From positions 124,001 through 188,000 of the forward strand of contig NZ_JQEC01000011.1 in NCBI RefSeq assembly GCF_000764185.1: a stretch of DNA of 64,000 nucleotides, in the 5' to 3' direction. Within the stretch, counting starts at the first letter, position 1. Each line of letters starts with the position of its first letter. The stretch is from Colwellia psychrerythraea. Its GTDB lineage: Bacteria > Pseudomonadota > Gammaproteobacteria > Enterobacterales > Alteromonadaceae. The notes below the pieces were generated by a model. That model made no database searches. It was given only the letters and a program-made list of their open reading frames with translations, and had not been told where the DNA came from. Both the position numbers and the translations under genes were made by a program. Below, piece after piece: positions 1 to 8,630 of the stretch.

Positions 1-1
1 A

Positions 2-541
2 CTCACTAGACCTGCAGTAGAAGCGGGTGAAAAATTAGGTTTTTTACCCGGTGATTTATCGCAAAAAATAGACCCTTATTTAAGACCGCTTTATGATGCT
101 CTCTTTGAAATGCTTGGCTTTGAAAGAGTCGAAAAACTTATCGAGCGTAATGTCATAGAAGTTGCCCCCCTCGCTTATATGCGTGGCAGAACACTAAATG
201 ATGCTTTTATTATTTTGGATGAAAGTCAAAATACTACCGTTGAGCAAATGAAAATGTTTTTAACACGTATTGGCTTTAACTCACGCGCTGTTATAACTGG
301 TGATATTACTCAAGTTGATTTACCTCGTCATCAAACGTCTGGTCTTCGTCATGCCATAGAAGTTTTACAAGACATCAATGGCATTAGTTTCAACTTTTTT
401 CAATCAAAAGATGTTGTTCGCCATCCTGTTGTTGCCAGAGTTGTTGATGCTTATGATAACCATGAGCAAAAAGTAAATAGGCAAAAACAAGAAAAAAAGC
501 AGGCACAGCAAGCAAAAAATGCTGAGAGCGATTTAAGCTAA
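2..541 (+). CDS. ybeZ: PhoH-like ATPase YbeZ, 3' part
   Basis: The reading frame is open from base 2, so the gene begins outside the window; about 179 C-terminal residues are present. They contain the end of a PhoH-type P-loop ATPase: the Walker B-like FIILDESQN, then [11 protein letters not shown] and [10 protein letters not shown], typical of PhoH/YbeZ. The tail is Lys/Gln-rich and probably flexible. The stop codon shares one base with the ybeY start (TAATG), which implies translational coupling. YbeZ is known as a nucleotide-binding partner of YbeY in rRNA processing and ribosome quality control. The gene order ybeZ-ybeY-corC-lnt is the usual one in gammaproteobacteria and supports the call. 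Confidence 0.95.
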   Translation, partial: LTRPAVEAGEKLGFLPGDLSQKIDPYLRPLYDALFEMLGFERVEKLIERNVIEVAPLAYMRGRTLNDAFIILDESQNTTVEQMKMFLTRIGFNSRAVITGDITQVDLPRHQTSGLRHAIEVLQDINGISFNFFQSKDVVRHPVVARVVDAYDNHEQKVNRQKQEKKQAQQAKNAESDLS

Positions 542-1008
542 TGTCTCATGTGATTGATCTACAAATTGCTTGTCAGCAAACAGAGTTACCTAGTAAAGAA
601 CAGTTTCAACTCTGGGTCGATACAGCTTTAGCAGCAGTGATCAGTAAACCAAATCAAGAGTTTGAACTTACTATTCGCCTAGTTAATAGTGATGAAAGCC
701 AGCAGTTAAATAGTCAATACCGCGGTAAAGACAAGCCAACCAATGTGCTATCTTTCCCTTTTGAAGTTCCTGATGGTATCGAGCTTAACCTTTTAGGTGA
801 CTTAATAATTTGCATTGAAGTCATGAAACAAGAAGCACAAGCACAAAATAAAGCCTTATTTGATCATTGGGCGCACCTGGTTATTCATGGCTGCTTGCAT
901 TTACTTGGCTTTGATCATATAAGTGACGATGAAGCGTTAGAAATGGAATCGCTTGAAGTTGCTATTTTATCTAAACTAGGAATTAATAACCCTTATTTAG
1001 AGCAGTAA
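541..1008 (+). CDS. ybeY: Endoribonuclease YbeY (rRNA maturation factor)
   Basis: 155 residues, normal length for the family. The zinc-binding signature [11 protein letters not shown] sits around residues 115-125, with the upstream TNVLSFPFE segment also typical. YbeY is a single-strand-specific metallo-endoribonuclease acting in 16S rRNA 3' maturation and 70S quality control in the cytoplasm. The start overlaps the ybeZ stop by one base, so the two are probably translated together. A 117-base gap follows before corC. Confidence 0.95.
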   Translation: MSHVIDLQIACQQTELPSKEQFQLWVDTALAAVISKPNQEFELTIRLVNSDESQQLNSQYRGKDKPTNVLSFPFEVPDGIELNLLGDLIICIEVMKQEAQAQNKALFDHWAHLVIHGCLHLLGFDHISDDEALEMESLEVAILSKLGINNPYLEQ

Positions 1009-1125
1009 GTTGTTTACTGAGAATAATAACAAGATACTAACCAAATTAATTAGCCAATAATATGTTCAAGCATATACTCAATAGCTTGTTCATTAACTTA
1101 ATATCAAAGGAATACAAATAGCTCT

Positions 1126-2004
1126 ATGAGCGATGATAACCCCCATTCTAGTAACGGTTCAGCTAATAAGTCCTTTTTGCATAAAGTCATGCAAATATTA
1201 ACACCTGAGCCGAAAAATAAAGATCAATTGGTTGATGTATTAAATGATGCTCAAGAAAGAGACTTGATCAACCCTGAAACCAAACAAATGATCAAAGGTG
1301 TACTAGACGTATCAGAAATGCGTGTTCGAGAGATAATGATACCTCGCTCGCAGATGGTTACTATTGATATTAACCACAGCCTTGAAGAATTCTTACCTAT
1401 TATTCTCGAATCAGGTCACTCACGTTTTCCCGTTGTTAATGAAGATATCGATCATGTTAATGGTATTTTATTAGCAAAAGACTTACTTGCTTTTGGTTTT
1501 AATTCACAAAGCAGTGATTTTAGTCTAAGTGATATTATTCGACCTGCCATCATTGTTCCTGAAAGTAAGAAAGTTGAACCTTTATTAAAAGAGTTTCGTT
1601 CTAACCGTTATCATATGGCGATTGTTGTTGATGAATACGGTGGCGTTTCAGGTGTTATCACCATCGAAGATATTTTAGAGCAAATTGTTGGTGAAATTGA
1701 AGATGAAACCGATGATGAAAACGAAGAAGAAATTAAACATTTAGCGGGTAATGTATATCTAGTGAAAGCCCTTACTGAACTGGGCAACTTTAATGACTAC
1801 TTTAACTGTAAATTTGATGAAGCAGGTGCAGATACCATCGGCGGTATTGTTTTGCGTCAGTTTAACCATATGCCGAAAAAAGGTGAATTATTCAGCTTAG
1901 GCTGTTTCGAATTTAAAGTATTAGTTGCTGATAGTAGGCGCATGCAAATGTTACAAGTAAGTGTTGATAAAACTCATCAAATTAATGGAAAAATGAGTGA
2001 CTAA
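1126..2004 (+). CDS. corC: CorC/YbeX family CBS-domain protein
   Basis: 292 residues. An acidic N-terminal part is followed by two CBS motifs (about residues 70-190, including VREIMIPRSQMVTID and HMAIVVDEYGGVSGVITIEDILEQIVGEIEDE) and a C-terminal CorC_HlyC (transporter-associated) domain ending about residue 280. YbeX/CorC is linked to magnesium/cobalt efflux and, with YbeY and YbeZ, to ribosome-related stress; the exact activity is not settled. No membrane segment is visible, as expected for the short CorC type. The 3' end overlaps the lnt start by 8 bases. Confidence 0.93.
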   Translation: MSDDNPHSSNGSANKSFLHKVMQILTPEPKNKDQLVDVLNDAQERDLINPETKQMIKGVLDVSEMRVREIMIPRSQMVTIDINHSLEEFLPIILESGHSRFPVVNEDIDHVNGILLAKDLLAFGFNSQSSDFSLSDIIRPAIIVPESKKVEPLLKEFRSNRYHMAIVVDEYGGVSGVITIEDILEQIVGEIEDETDDENEEEIKHLAGNVYLVKALTELGNFNDYFNCKFDEAGADTIGGIVLRQFNHMPKKGELFSLGCFEFKVLVADSRRMQMLQVSVDKTHQINGKMSD

Positions 2005-3595
2005 TATCAGTATTATTTCCGTTTATCAAGCCATCAAAAATACACTTACAAACCCAAGCAATTGGTTATGTTTTTTAAGTGGCTTTTTGTTGGTTTTTGC
2101 TTATGCACCATTTTCCTATTGGTGGTTGGCATTAATATTACCTAGCATAATGCTTTACCAAGTAAACAATGCTGCCCCTAAGCTAGCGGCTAAAAAAATG
2201 GCTTTATTTGCCTTTGGCTGGTTTAGCAGTGGTATTAGCTGGGTGCATGTCAGTATTGACCAATTTGGTGGTTTGCCATTAGTTATTTCTTTGCTACTGA
2301 TGTTAGGCTTATGTGCTTACCTCGCTATATTCCCGACACTTGCTGGCTATTTAACAGCACGATTTTCTAAAAATAAACAATTAAATTTGTGGCTATTACC
2401 CCCTGTTTGGTTATTGTGTGAATACTTACGCTCGGTAGTGTTAACTGGCTTTCCGTGGCTCTCTCTTGGCTATACTCAAATAGATAGTCCATTAGCTAGC
2501 TTTGCCCCTGTTATAGGTGAGGTTGGCCTTACGGGTATTATCTTGTTATTAAATATTTGTTTGGTCAACATTTACGCTAGCAGTTTGACCTTATTTAAAG
2601 GCAAGAACCTAGAGGCAAAGACAAACTCGTCTTGTAAAAACTTAACTTTGTCCCTTGCTCTAGCGACAATTATCATTGTTACTAGCTTTGGATTAAACCT
2701 AGTAAGCTGGACTGAGTTAACAGGAAAGAGCGCCAAAGTAGCATTGATCCAAGGTAATATCTCCCAATCAATAAAATGGCAGCCAGAGCAGGAATGGCCG
2801 ACCATGTTGAAATATTTGGATTTAACGCGGGTTAACTATGATGCTGATATTATTGTTTGGCCCGAATCTGCAATTCCAGCGTTAGAGCCTGCGGTGCAAG
2901 ATTATTTAACAACCGTAAATCGCTCGGCTATATTAAATAAAAGCACTATTATTACTGGTTTAATTAACTATAATTTTGAAAGCAAAGAGTATTTTAATGC
3001 CTTGCTTGTATTAGGCAAGAAAAATGCAGAAGATGATCAAGGTTACTATTACAATCACAGTAATAGATACTATAAAAGCCATTTATTGCCAATTGGTGAG
3101 TTTATTCCCTTTCAAGAGTTTCTTCGCCCTTTAGCACCTTTATTTAACTTACCTCAGTCATCTTTTACCGCCGGCAATTACGTACAACCAAACTTAATGG
3201 CTAATGGTCTACATATATTACCGTTGAATTGTTTTGAAATTGCCTTTCCAAAACAATTAGCTGCTAACTTTACCGACAATACCGATATGATATTAACGGT
3301 TAGCAATGATGCTTGGTTTGGTGATTCTCATGGCCCACATCAACATTTTGAAATAGCTAGAATGCGCGCCTTAGAGTTTGGTCGGCCCTTAGTTCGAGCA
3401 ACAAACAATGGCGTTACTGGCATGATAAATCATTTAGGTGAAGTCACTGAAATAGCACCGCAATTTGAAGAGGTGGTTCTTAAAGGCACGGTTGAATTTG
3501 TTAGTGGTGATACGCCATATAGCCAATGGCCAAATTTAATTTTATGGTTAATGGTCATAGTTCCACTCTTATTCATGAAAGTTATGAGGTTATAA
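1997..3595 (+). CDS. lnt: Apolipoprotein N-acyltransferase
   Basis: 532 residues with a GTG start inside the corC 3' end. The N-terminal ~215 residues carry about six hydrophobic membrane segments; the C-terminal part is a nitrilase-type catalytic domain. Expected active-site regions are visible: IIVWPESAIPAL (catalytic Glu), KSHLLPIGEFIPF (catalytic Lys region), LNCFEIAF (nucleophile Cys in the usual CYE/CFE context) and SNDAWFG. Lnt adds the third acyl chain to outer-membrane lipoproteins at the periplasmic face of the inner membrane. Several lipoproteins in this window would be substrates. A strong hairpin terminator follows immediately. Confidence 0.95.
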   Translation: MTNISIISVYQAIKNTLTNPSNWLCFLSGFLLVFAYAPFSYWWLALILPSIMLYQVNNAAPKLAAKKMALFAFGWFSSGISWVHVSIDQFGGLPLVISLLLMLGLCAYLAIFPTLAGYLTARFSKNKQLNLWLLPPVWLLCEYLRSVVLTGFPWLSLGYTQIDSPLASFAPVIGEVGLTGIILLLNICLVNIYASSLTLFKGKNLEAKTNSSCKNLTLSLALATIIIVTSFGLNLVSWTELTGKSAKVALIQGNISQSIKWQPEQEWPTMLKYLDLTRVNYDADIIVWPESAIPALEPAVQDYLTTVNRSAILNKSTIITGLINYNFESKEYFNALLVLGKKNAEDDQGYYYNHSNRYYKSHLLPIGEFIPFQEFLRPLAPLFNLPQSSFTAGNYVQPNLMANGLHILPLNCFEIAFPKQLAANFTDNTDMILTVSNDAWFGDSHGPHQHFEIARMRALEFGRPLVRATNNGVTGMINHLGEVTEIAPQFEEVVLKGTVEFVSGDTPYSQWPNLILWLMVIVPLLFMKVMRL

Positions 3596-3600
3596 CCGTA

Positions 3601-3628
3601 AAAAAGTGCCTATCTAGGGCACTTTTTA
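3601..3628. terminator. Bidirectional intrinsic terminator
   Basis: A perfect 10-bp stem: AAAAAGTGCC at 3601-3610 pairs with GGCACTTTTT at 3618-3627. A-rich and T-rich arms lie on both sides, so it can end both the lnt operon (+) and the GGDEF gene (-). Confidence 0.85.
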
Positions 3629-3655
3629 ATAACTTAATTAATAATGTTTTATTTT

Positions 3656-4621
3656 TTAAACTTGTTTAGGATGTAACGAGGTTTTATTACGACCCGTTTC
3701 TTTTGATTTATACAAGGCCGCATCAGCGCATTCAATCCAAACCTCATGATTCTCAATGCTCTCGTCAACTTCTGCAATACCAATGCTAATGGTATAGTTT
3801 ATATCTATATCATTATATTTTACTATAGCTTCACTGACTTCTTTTCGTAGTCGCTCAGCAAATACAAAAGCATTTTTAAGCGGTGTATCAGATAACAGTA
3901 TAGCGAACTCTTCACCACCATAACGTCCACAAACATCAGTTTCTCTAACGTGGTGACGTATTAACCCTGAAATATGACGAATGACTTCATCCCCGACCAT
4001 ATGACCATAGCTATCATTCACATTTTTAAAATGATCGATATCAATCATCACTAAAGAACTTGCATGTTGACTACGACTCCAACGTTTATGCTCAGCTAAT
4101 AAACATTGCTCCCAATGCGTTCGATTAAATAACTGCGTTAAACCATCGGTTTGACTTAATATAGCCAACTCTTCGTTAGCTTTTTTCAAACTCTGTTTAT
4201 GCACGGCATTATCAGTGACATCATAAACCAGTAAACATAAATGGCTTACTTCTCCCGTAGAAGATAATAGAGGTATGAAAGTGGTGTTTTGATACATAAA
4301 ATCAGCACTGCCTGTGACTGGGCGATAGCTATCAAACTTAAATAAATAAGGTCTTTGTTCCCATATTGTAAAAGCTTTATTTTTTAGTAAAAAAACAGAC
4401 TCGGCCTTGCGAGTAAACCACTGCCGTGGAATTTCATCAAATAGATCAAATATTAACTTACCTTTTACTTCACGAGGTAATAAGCCACTATGGTTCTCCA
4501 TAAAGCCATTAAATATTTGCACGGTGAATTCTTTATCAAGCACAACGAGGCCAACATCAATGTTATGCAACATTTCCATTAGCCAATGCAGTTCATTTAA
4601 TTGTGATTTCTCTAACGTCAT
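3656..4621 (-). CDS. PAS-GGDEF diguanylate cyclase
   Basis: 321 residues, no membrane segment, so cytoplasmic. An N-terminal PAS-like sensor domain (about residues 10-140, starting MEMLHNIDVGLVVLD) is followed by a short helical linker and a GGDEF domain. The active-site motif is GGEEF at residues 235-239. The inhibitory I-site RxxD is present as RETD at 226-229, the right five residues upstream, so product inhibition by c-di-GMP is expected. The protein should make c-di-GMP from two GTP. It shares its terminator region with lnt and is separated by ~90 bases from the receiver-CheC gene upstream on the same strand; joint transcription is possible. Confidence 0.92.
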   Translation of the reverse strand: MTLEKSQLNELHWLMEMLHNIDVGLVVLDKEFTVQIFNGFMENHSGLLPREVKGKLIFDLFDEIPRQWFTRKAESVFLLKNKAFTIWEQRPYLFKFDSYRPVTGSADFMYQNTTFIPLLSSTGEVSHLCLLVYDVTDNAVHKQSLKKANEELAILSQTDGLTQLFNRTHWEQCLLAEHKRWSRSQHASSLVMIDIDHFKNVNDSYGHMVGDEVIRHISGLIRHHVRETDVCGRYGGEEFAILLSDTPLKNAFVFAERLRKEVSEAIVKYNDIDINYTISIGIAEVDESIENHEVWIECADAALYKSKETGRNKTSLHPKQV

Positions 4622-4708
4622 AACCTATTCCTGTCGTCGCTTAATCGCGCTAACTTATTCTTTTTGTTCTAAGTAATATATAAATTTCAACTTAGATTAA
4701 CTGTTTAA

Positions 4709-5854
4709 CTAATCAATTAAATAAGCCAACTTATTATTGAGTGTTTCCATTGACTTCTCAGTAAATAGTAACAGTAAGTCACATTTAATAGGATAATTTT
4801 CAATGCTATAGCTAATTTCAATCGCTAAGGTTTTTCTCCACTTACTGGCATTATTGGCAATTAAATCAGATATTTTTCTGTGTTGCCCTAATACCTCAGG
4901 ATGCCCTTGACTAAATTGAATATCTAACTGCTCTGAGACCCCTTTTAGACAAGCTCCAATAAGTACATTAGCCAAATCCATTAACAACTCTAATTCAGTG
5001 CCCATATCAGCGTCGTATTGATAATTCATTAATGATGCGACATCTTTAAAGCTTGAATCGTTTAGGATAAGTAATGCTTCACCTGAAATACCGGCACTAA
5101 TAAAACCTTGGCAGACACCTGAGGTACTTTCATGATTTTCTATATCTTTTAACGCCATGCGAATTTCACTTACCTCAATAAAATTCACATTTGGTATGGG
5201 TAACTCAACAAAAACATTGAGTAAACGAGCAAGTAAATCTCCTGCACGTCCCATTGCAACATTCGCTATTTCTTGGTAACAATCTCGCATGTCCGCTGAT
5301 AAAGTCATTTCTGGTTCAATGCTCACTGGCGTACTTTCAACAGGAGAAATATCAAGCTGATTAGAAAAGAGAGTTTCCGGGATATCACGGGCTACATTAG
5401 AGGTTTCATCAGCCGAATTTTCAACAATGGAGGCAGATTCAATCGAGGTTACTTCGTTGCTGCTAACTACGTCGTTACTTACTTCATTGGAGAAAACCCC
5501 GTAAGACGATAAAACCTCGGTTAGAATAGCTTTATTTATCGGTTTTTGAATAAAACCTAACGCCCCTAAACTAGTGACGCGATGATGAGCTTCAGGTTGA
5601 ATATCACCCGATATAACGATGGTAAGTGTTGGTAAGTCTTGAGCTAAAATGGCTTCGAGTACTTGATAACCATCCATTTCAGGCATATTTAAATCAAGTA
5701 AAAGTACATCACCTTTACCTGCCTTTATCGCTTCAATTCCTTCAACACCATTGGCAGCAAAACTTATCTCTACATCCCAACCATCTGGTAATGAACGCGC
5801 TACTTGTTTGCGCGCCATATTAGAATCATCACAAATTAATAATTTCGTGGTCAT
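4709..5854 (-). CDS. Receiver domain fused to CheC/CheX-like phosphatase domain
   Basis: 381 residues. Residues 1-120 are a complete CheY-like receiver: acidic pair D9-D10, phospho-acceptor D54 in LLLDLNMP, S82 and K104. A Ser/Glu/Val-rich linker (about 120-180) follows. Residues about 185-381 look like a CheC/CheX fold, with two helix signatures of the E-x-x-N type (YQEIANVAMGRAGDLLARLL and ELLMDLANVLIGACL). Such proteins dephosphorylate receiver domains, so this may act on its own receiver or on a partner. No che genes are nearby; the downstream neighbour is a diguanylate cyclase. The partner kinase cannot be told from the sequence. Confidence 0.82.
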   Translation of the reverse strand: MTTKLLICDDSNMARKQVARSLPDGWDVEISFAANGVEGIEAIKAGKGDVLLLDLNMPEMDGYQVLEAILAQDLPTLTIVISGDIQPEAHHRVTSLGALGFIQKPINKAILTEVLSSYGVFSNEVSNDVVSSNEVTSIESASIVENSADETSNVARDIPETLFSNQLDISPVESTPVSIEPEMTLSADMRDCYQEIANVAMGRAGDLLARLLNVFVELPIPNVNFIEVSEIRMALKDIENHESTSGVCQGFISAGISGEALLILNDSSFKDVASLMNYQYDADMGTELELLMDLANVLIGACLKGVSEQLDIQFSQGHPEVLGQHRKISDLIANNASKWRKTLAIEISYSIENYPIKCDLLLLFTEKSMETLNNKLAYLID

Positions 5855-6036
5855 ATTAATATTGGACCTTACATAAACGATAACTAAACAATAATAACGC
5901 TGGGTAAAAAATATCTACCCTCTATTGATAACCATAGAGTATCCAATTTAAAACACAATGATAAAGTTCTATTTATAGAGTTTTTACCACTAAACGGCTA
6001 AAATCACTTCACCTTAACCAATATTTTCAATAAATT

Positions 6037-6714
6037 ATGAAATTTACTACTTCAAACATCACCTTAGCTGCTTTTTTGATCGCCACTTTAAGCATCACAT
6101 TTGATACTCACGGTTACTCTTTTGATCTCGATAAACTAAAAGAAACCACTAACTTGGTTAAAGCAGGCAACAAATATGTCACGCTTTTAGGGGATCAAGT
6201 CAATGTTGGTGAACAAGCACCCACATTTAAAGTAGTTGATAAAAATTTTTCACCCGTGACACTTAATGATTTCCAAGGGCAAACCTTACTTATCTCGGTT
6301 GTTCCCAGTTTAGACACGGGTGTTTGCTCAATTCAAACTAAACGATTTAATGAAGAAGCGGCAAAGTTACCTAAAAACATCACTATTTTAACCATCAGTA
6401 ATGATCTACCCTTTGCTCAAAAGCGTTTCTGTGATGTTGAAAATGTTGATGGCATTAAGATATTATCTGATTCAGTTTGGCGAGAATTTGGTGCTAACTA
6501 TGGTTTATTGATAAAGGATATGGGCTTACTAACTCGGGCAATATTTATTATTAATGACCAAGGAAAGATTGTTTATAAAGAGCTTGTTGCAAATATCTCA
6601 CAACACCCTAATTACGATAAAGCACTATCAAAGGTAAAATATACCGCACCTGTCATTGTGCTTGATGGCGATACAGTTAAAAATCAGTTAGAGAACCCGA
6701 CTGAAACAAAATAA
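6037..6714 (+). CDS. tpx: Thiol peroxidase Tpx with N-terminal signal peptide
   Basis: 225 residues, about 55 longer than typical Tpx. The extra N-terminus begins with a short positive and hydrophobic stretch (residues 2-22) that reads as a signal peptide, then a linker. The core has the atypical 2-Cys peroxiredoxin pattern: peroxidatic Cys97 in SLDTGVC and resolving Cys132 in QKRFC. It should reduce hydroperoxides in the periplasm. E. coli Tpx lacks a cleaved leader, so the export signal here is a real difference. No strong Shine-Dalgarno was seen, but the start is fixed by the leader. Confidence 0.88.
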   Translation: MKFTTSNITLAAFLIATLSITFDTHGYSFDLDKLKETTNLVKAGNKYVTLLGDQVNVGEQAPTFKVVDKNFSPVTLNDFQGQTLLISVVPSLDTGVCSIQTKRFNEEAAKLPKNITILTISNDLPFAQKRFCDVENVDGIKILSDSVWREFGANYGLLIKDMGLLTRAIFIINDQGKIVYKELVANISQHPNYDKALSKVKYTAPVIVLDGDTVKNQLENPTETK

Positions 6715-6772
6715 AATAAATCGAATTAAAACAAGTGGTTAAAATATATGATTATTTTTATTTATATTTATT

Positions 6773-6800
6773 CTTGAAAAAACAGTAATCAATCCCATCT
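6773..6800 (+). promoter_or_regulatory. Sigma32 (RpoH) heat-shock promoter of ibpA
   Basis: CTTGAAA at 6773-6779 and CCCATCT at 6794-6800, separated by 14 bases. This matches the RpoH consensus CTTGAAA-N(11-16)-CCCATnT at almost every position, and it lies upstream of a small heat-shock protein gene. Confidence 0.88.
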
Positions 6801-6804
6801 CTAA

Positions 6805-6863
6805 TTGTGTAGTCGCCGAAAGGGACTACACAACATACATTGCCTGTTCATTGTGAAAGGCAA
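6805..6863 (+). ncRNA. Two hairpins in the ibpA 5' leader
   Basis: Hairpin 1: TTGTGTAGTC (6805-6814) pairs perfectly with GACTACACAA (6824-6833); its tip can close further as CC-GAAA-GG, a GNRA tetraloop. Hairpin 2: TTGCCT (6840-6845) pairs with AGGCAA (6858-6863), with TTCA/TGAA closing inside. Both lie between the RpoH promoter and the gene, as the 5' hairpins do in ROSE-type leaders. Confidence 0.7.
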
Positions 6864-6969
6864 TTTATTTTAAATGAAGATAGCTTTTCGTAGTTTGGCT
6901 CTAGGCAATATTGTTTTGCTAGAAAATGACTTAAAAGATCAGTTGTACGATTTAAAATAATAATCAATT

Positions 6970-6996
6970 TATTGCTATATTATAGGATAACTCATT
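6970..6996 (+). promoter_or_regulatory. ROSE-like RNA thermometer hairpin masking the ibpA ribosome-binding site
   Basis: TTGCT at 6972-6976 faces the Shine-Dalgarno AGGA at 6984-6987. CTAT (6975-6978) pairs with ATAG (6982-6985), and the G of TTGC lies opposite the second G of AGGA. The UUGCU motif facing AGGA with an unpaired or G-G position is the known ROSE signature. The hairpin ends just before the ATG at 6997. Confidence 0.68.
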
Positions 6997-7467
6997 ATGC
7001 GTAACTCTACAGATTTCAGTCCACTATACCGTTCATTTATTGGCTTTGACCATTTGGCCGGTTTAATTGATAAAGCTTCACGAGCTGACAAACAATCATC
7101 ATACCCGCCATATAACATTGAATTATTGGCAGAAGATCAATACCGTATTACTATGGCTGTTGCCGGCTTTAGTGAAGAAGATATTGATATAGAATCTAAA
7201 GACAACAGTTTAATTATTGTTGGTATTAAACAAGCTGCAACAACCTCAAAATTAGATTCCAGTAAAGGCCAAAGACAGTTTATTCATCAAGGCATTGCTG
7301 AACGTAATTTCGAGCGAAAGTTCCAATTAGGCGAACACGTCAAAATTATTGGTGCCTTTATGAAAGATGGGTTGTTACATGTTGATTTAGAAAGAAAAAT
7401 ACCAGAAGCATTAAAAGCACGCAAGATAGCCATTAATGGTAAAAGCTTATTAAGTGGTGATTCTTAA
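6997..7467 (+). CDS. ibpA: Small heat-shock protein IbpA/Hsp20 family
   Basis: 156 residues with an alpha-crystallin domain of about residues 40-140 (YNIELLAEDQYRITMAVAGFSEEDIDI, ending DGLLHVDLERKIPEALK). The start FSPLYRSFIGFDHL is characteristic of IbpA/IbpB. These ATP-independent holdases keep unfolded proteins in a refoldable state in the cytoplasm. It is a single gene with its own heat-shock promoter, structured leader and terminator. Regulation at two levels, by RpoH and by an RNA thermometer, is inferred from the leader. Confidence 0.94.
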   Translation: MRNSTDFSPLYRSFIGFDHLAGLIDKASRADKQSSYPPYNIELLAEDQYRITMAVAGFSEEDIDIESKDNSLIIVGIKQAATTSKLDSSKGQRQFIHQGIAERNFERKFQLGEHVKIIGAFMKDGLLHVDLERKIPEALKARKIAINGKSLLSGDS

Positions 7468-7502
7468 ACTTTAATTTACTTCATGTTCTTCCTTTTGTTT
7501 TT

Positions 7503-7527
7503 GCCCAGTCTTTGACTGGGCTTTTTT
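7503..7527 (+). terminator. Intrinsic terminator of ibpA
   Basis: GCCCAGTC (7503-7510) pairs with GACTGGGC (7514-7521) around a TTT loop, followed by six T. Confidence 0.92.
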
Positions 7528-7582
7528 GTTTTCATGACTCTGTATTTAACAAAATAATTAGCCGTAAAAATTGAAGTAACAA

Positions 7583-7936
7583 TTAAAACTTAAGTGAAAA
7601 TAATAGCTCAGATAAATCTGGTTGCCATTGAAAATCTTTTAGTTTAACTCTACTGCCAAGTACCACTACCTGCTCATCTTGCAAATGCTGCTTTTGCTTA
7701 ACAAAATATTCACTGCTAGGCGGAAATGAAATCTTACCTTGTGAGTTTATCACCCGAAACCAAGGCACACTCTGTCCTTGCCAGCCCTCCTTAGGCACTC
7801 TACCTAAGGCTTTGCCAACTAAACGCGCTCGGCCAGGCAAGCCAGACAAATCAGCAATTTGTCCATAACATGCAACTTGCCCTTTTGGAATTAACTGTAC
7901 CGTTTGCCATATTTGATGGTAATGATCATTAAGCAT
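7583..7936 (-). CDS. Alkyltransferase-like (ATL/YbaZ) DNA-binding protein
   Basis: 117 residues covering only the DNA-binding domain of the O6-alkylguanine-DNA alkyltransferase fold. The motif is PWFRVIN, with Trp where true MGMT/Ogt proteins have the acceptor Cys (PCHRV). That Cys-to-Trp change defines the ATL group, which binds O6-alkylguanine without repairing it and flags it for nucleotide excision repair. The LPGRARLVGKAL segment is the conserved helix-turn-helix/Arg-finger region. Single gene. Confidence 0.9.
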   Translation of the reverse strand: MLNDHYHQIWQTVQLIPKGQVACYGQIADLSGLPGRARLVGKALGRVPKEGWQGQSVPWFRVINSQGKISFPPSSEYFVKQKQHLQDEQVVVLGSRVKLKDFQWQPDLSELLFSLKF

Positions 7937-8054
7937 TTTTATAGTCCAATTTTACCTAGCTTGAAATAGAGCACCTTTTCGTTAGCAAGTTTTTAATTAC
8001 CGACTAAATTACGTTATCATAGCAGTATCTGTAAACGTTACACTAAGGAAAAAT

Positions 8055-8510
8055 ATGAGAATTTGGGTCGATGCTGATGCCTGCCCGGTAGTGATCAAAG
8101 AAATATTATTTAAAGCGGCTGATAGAACAAAAATAACCACTACTCTAGTAGCAAACCATAATATTCGAGTACCACCCTCACCTTTTATCAGTTTTATGCA
8201 AGTAACTAGTGGCTTTGATGTTGCTGATGATGAAATTGTTAAGCGTATCGAAGTGGGGGATTTAGTTATTACCAGTGATATTCCGCTAGCGGATGAAGTT
8301 ATCGATAAAGGAGGCATAGCACTTAGTCCACGTGGCGAGCTTTATACTAAAGAGAATATAAAGTCGCGGCTCAATATTCGTGATTTTATGGATACCATGC
8401 GCGCGAGTGGTGTACACACAGGTGGGCCACCAGCATTGAATCAAACCGACAGACAAAACTTTGCCAATCACCTTGACCGAATAATTACTCAGTTTAAAAA
8501 GTCACAATAA
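8055..8510 (+). CDS. yaiI: YaiI/YqxD family (UPF0178) protein
   Basis: 151 residues, the usual family length. It begins [18 protein letters not shown] and has [15 protein letters not shown] and a C-terminal [20 protein letters not shown], all hallmarks of UPF0178. The Asp pattern is PIN/NYN-like, which suggests a nuclease, but no function is established. An AAGGAAA ribosome site precedes the ATG. Single gene ended by a shared terminator. Confidence 0.9.
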   Translation: MRIWVDADACPVVIKEILFKAADRTKITTTLVANHNIRVPPSPFISFMQVTSGFDVADDEIVKRIEVGDLVITSDIPLADEVIDKGGIALSPRGELYTKENIKSRLNIRDFMDTMRASGVHTGGPPALNQTDRQNFANHLDRIITQFKKSQ

Positions 8511-8558
8511 GCAAAATAAAAGTAAGCTAACTAACCTTATCTATCAACGTAACAATAA

Positions 8559-8592
8559 AAAAGGCAGCTACTCAACAAAGTATCTGCCTTTT
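8559..8592. terminator. Bidirectional intrinsic terminator
   Basis: AAAAGGCAG (8559-8567) pairs with CTGCCTTTT (8584-8592), with an inner TACT/AGTA pairing. It lies between the convergent yaiI and ion-channel genes. Confidence 0.85.
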
Positions 8593-8630
8593 AAATTTCA
8601 GCTAGTTTAATTACTGCTTTATTTACTTAT

